Source: a virus. Taken from it: a stretch of 29,248 bases of DNA. Below the pieces are notes generated by a model, which worked only from the letters and a program-made list of their open reading frames with translations, was not told the origin of the DNA and did not search any database. A program made the translations under genes and the position numbers. Positions 29,201 through 29,248 of the stretch are shown piece by piece. The DNA lies in IMG/VR virus record IMGVR_UViG_3300029319_000035, positions 1 to 29,248 of that record; one strand, written 5' to 3'. Numbering within the stretch: position 1 is the stretch's first letter; each line of letters begins with the position of its first letter.

Positions 29201-29248
29201 GAGCTTTTTCTTGGCCTATGTATTTTTTCATTGTAGACCAAACCATCT
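23235..29248 (-). CDS. Giant virion polyprotein with HEXXH metallopeptidase-like site (partial at 5' end)
   Basis: A continuous frame of at least 2003 residues that reaches the window edge; ATG 29246 may be internal. Near the visible N terminus, residues 169-173 are HEHGH (in TTFFHEHGHLVRSL), with EEEFADAWEY about 34 residues later supplying a possible third zinc ligand: a gluzincin-like metallopeptidase site. The middle (300-1450) is charged and helical with long coiled-coil-prone stretches. A hydrophobic segment near 1490-1510 (GFLVGTAAYYVNNMFGALFQ) is followed, at about 1615-1700, by DNIFRFALFMDEINKGKSGA and DYAALTDFEKTYLRQV, which resemble the LPD38-type module of phage large polyvalent proteins. 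Such proteins are packaged and injected. Function is inferred; the protease could act on the polyprotein, the cell wall or a host protein. Confidence 0.8.
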   Translation of the reverse strand, partial: MVWSTMKKYIGQEKAQNAMYAGFQEIDTRMGSEVFNFLLRLMTVPQGLQKALTQFRAAFELNPKPLNEHQLQVLKSVLQQIPDDRATNFLTEVLNKQEFISGEPILPVDYDIDVSRYTGVMTEAEQNKFLMKNRLTKKEEDTVLGTFVNTGDIVRIQLGKDYDITTFFHEHGHLVRSLLDPDTYNQIAKYFDHVVQNGQRRMTRKGEEEFADAWEYTQMSEKNSGDPVLQEGIRRFTESFKTALNLALNSRIARGAKSNMPEGLKKLLKINPTKQITRQAETATRSLNEDRIAEQRQKLEGVINSDAIEGLLKSTAESPVNFRNAYLETVEVFQELGILQAEEKNKTKRALSKVSQRVYKTSRDELLNDLRPSLYPSINYPEKLRPSRQRAKENIAQRENRDVNDIRPEEVTGEEIDIAFLQLVKEGKPIDKLDFYARIEAYADYRHIQANTRFDYHALTQRTIVRAEDREEYSARARIKMEKIFGQTMDQVAEKFGTEAKYDNVENIFDMTREQQEKLNQPFVTFGPEVKARLDDFIDKTHSLPGRQLLDAGFVRRVKDTKRGDGRVKIYLTDIGDIIRPAIIDNAAPISAKRSNALERTSTSALYNVVDGLARLIPDAIGGRIARSTVQNIRTVADIVVENYNPSIVASLPGKSLEAIATEQKLDPRIVEVLIELQAGLRKLPQDIETVLNLIDKQNSEQAIGYADSIFGSNLTESKRKNLRKIGVPMVQIGRNLQRMFNPPVDPVKVPQLRNIVNRIKGIKSGMMDKNFELALEDKDALLKLRTMMDAIDVAGESAPKEFQVLKEYLLDRDENETLELTKKEITAIEEAQDKIVSIYRRIASTRDVLSIDTWANGFFNEVKSIIGFDLTLAEEVASEELGVFLGTYNSNMSLSPDQKKQVTANISILLTALERKDFQVKRRGEIVYKAAVGKQELSSGELSSQDLYTAYTLFFQGKIAPGDLDLKRMQNPTKYSVEEPINGQEWTPQDLVNIYRQFGFKESFKNESSANINAAEDLKKTLKIKKDLDKLTPEEIVKYANEITTKAPMDETYFRRTLIGMGIDSGDVKLSQTPKIDLGMVMSEMIVRLMAEEKLAEASRKIAEIHVYGDLQKAAREKLIEIGFEPLVEESIFIDKVEQIINKWINLTPNSRLLSADRKFLVPPQRENAELLELDIAATQVAGEIISTYGIEPSSGKKMQRYTSPDGIEYIVPTGLDDIMLNLTEQVSPLGVAKDKTRITPKELAERKSNTKRQQQNLARSEIIKERMVEEILKMYPQLDAKDLHHLVTQYIIEQNPDYPALRRSIKEFDIESKNTELVEDIDTQFALETQKYLKEILGESLEARFPNTQRLMDNIKSKLVEKSGDPNTTIYEDLDFALNAKEQLAEAELSSQYLKTRIDQAKAEKGYFTIREYFKELKKEMRTQTASERLTEKLEPAKPIREFVNDALTVCAYTISRLVNPAQRFSGNPFNNILNVFEAYHRMKKRLVTTGFLVGTAAYYVNNMFGALFQGFLDGGIKGISSNFATAVLNVDIYLQGLSFLHPKEISVFEYGKRGHHKGRVMVTDDGRIWTAESLANEAQKHGIGGSFITTELGQSVIDDLRQKNPKGLYKLYALGEAYVDFWSELAAATDNIFRFALFMDEINKGKSGAEAAKVVRDTYYDYAALTDFEKTYLRQVFLFYAYMRKNQIQVTRALMNNPARVMGVLRFIRNSQREATSQDERGYEYRMLPDYLRPRIMSKGGVFDFQEPHDVWYYEDVYGQKVHIWPMVGVADSAMMVAPFVEMMRGGLQKALQGGTAKEFFYEDVLKNLLGGTAAYAVNQSTPLIKMVFELAMSKQLFNNMDLSQIRVSQRQMEAMNKLYPLFNFSSENPTNTKGFINMKRRKYEYEDSVRGDDIFYVPEETIDVFLYYLSLETLTSFPGTNLVFGRPQKQTRFLTSTFKSKVLGEPSETRLGYTDFESFLEVMSVPPKALRTELVEQLRVIRGVRQELREAEEKSGDLQ

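Overview
The window looks like a stretch of a tailed double-stranded DNA bacteriophage genome (Caudoviricetes), free or carried in a metagenome. The evidence is the gene content: a primase-helicase, a DNA helicase, two DNA methyltransferases, a RecU-like nuclease, a lysis-type gene set, repeat-rich fibre genes, several small beta-rich virion proteins and a giant virion polyprotein. There is no ribosomal RNA, tRNA or host metabolic gene. Genes are tightly packed, with many ATGA or TAATG stop-start overlaps. The set of tiny lysine-rich proteins and the fibre domains resemble those of marine phages of Gram-negative hosts, but no specific host can be named. No integrase, terminase, portal, major capsid protein or DNA polymerase is visible, so this is only part of a genome.

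Layout. (1) 49-986: two leftward small genes, one with a zinc ribbon, with AT-rich near-palindromic repeats beside them. (2) 987-1685: a 700-base region without a convincing gene, holding four copies of an iteron-like repeat arranged two and two in opposite orientation around an 85% AT core. This is a good candidate for a replication origin or master control region. (3) 1686-5009: a rightward operon led by a clear promoter: a small basic protein, a C5-cytosine methyltransferase, an N-methyltransferase, two HTH proteins and several very small proteins, some cysteine-rich. (4) 4993-7931: a leftward 910-residue primase-helicase, its terminator, and a 31-residue lipoprotein-like gene. (5) 7949-8003: a compact divergent promoter in which the two -10 elements overlap. 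(6) 8027-13393: rightward genes: a ribbon-helix-helix protein, an SF2 helicase, then, from a second promoter that shares operator-like sequence with the first, a run of small early-type genes, many with CxxC pairs. A strong terminator closes it at 13419-13450. (7) 13449-29248: a leftward late region: an L,D-transpeptidase-like protein (possible endolysin), five tiny basic proteins, a RecU-like nuclease, two paralogous small virion proteins, a holin-like protein, fibre and other virion proteins, and a >2000-residue polyprotein that runs to the window edge.

How it works together (inference). The central rightward and leftward blocks supply replication, DNA modification and regulation. The right half supplies virion surface fibres, lysis functions, DNA-compacting or packaging-associated basic proteins, and a large protein that is probably packaged in the particle and delivered to the host. 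Several genes were recovered by direct reading because they are shorter than 60 codons: 4720-4845, 12443-12592, 12819-12998, 14598-14738, 14735-14914 and 14914-15063. Family assignments rest on motifs read by eye; no database search was possible.
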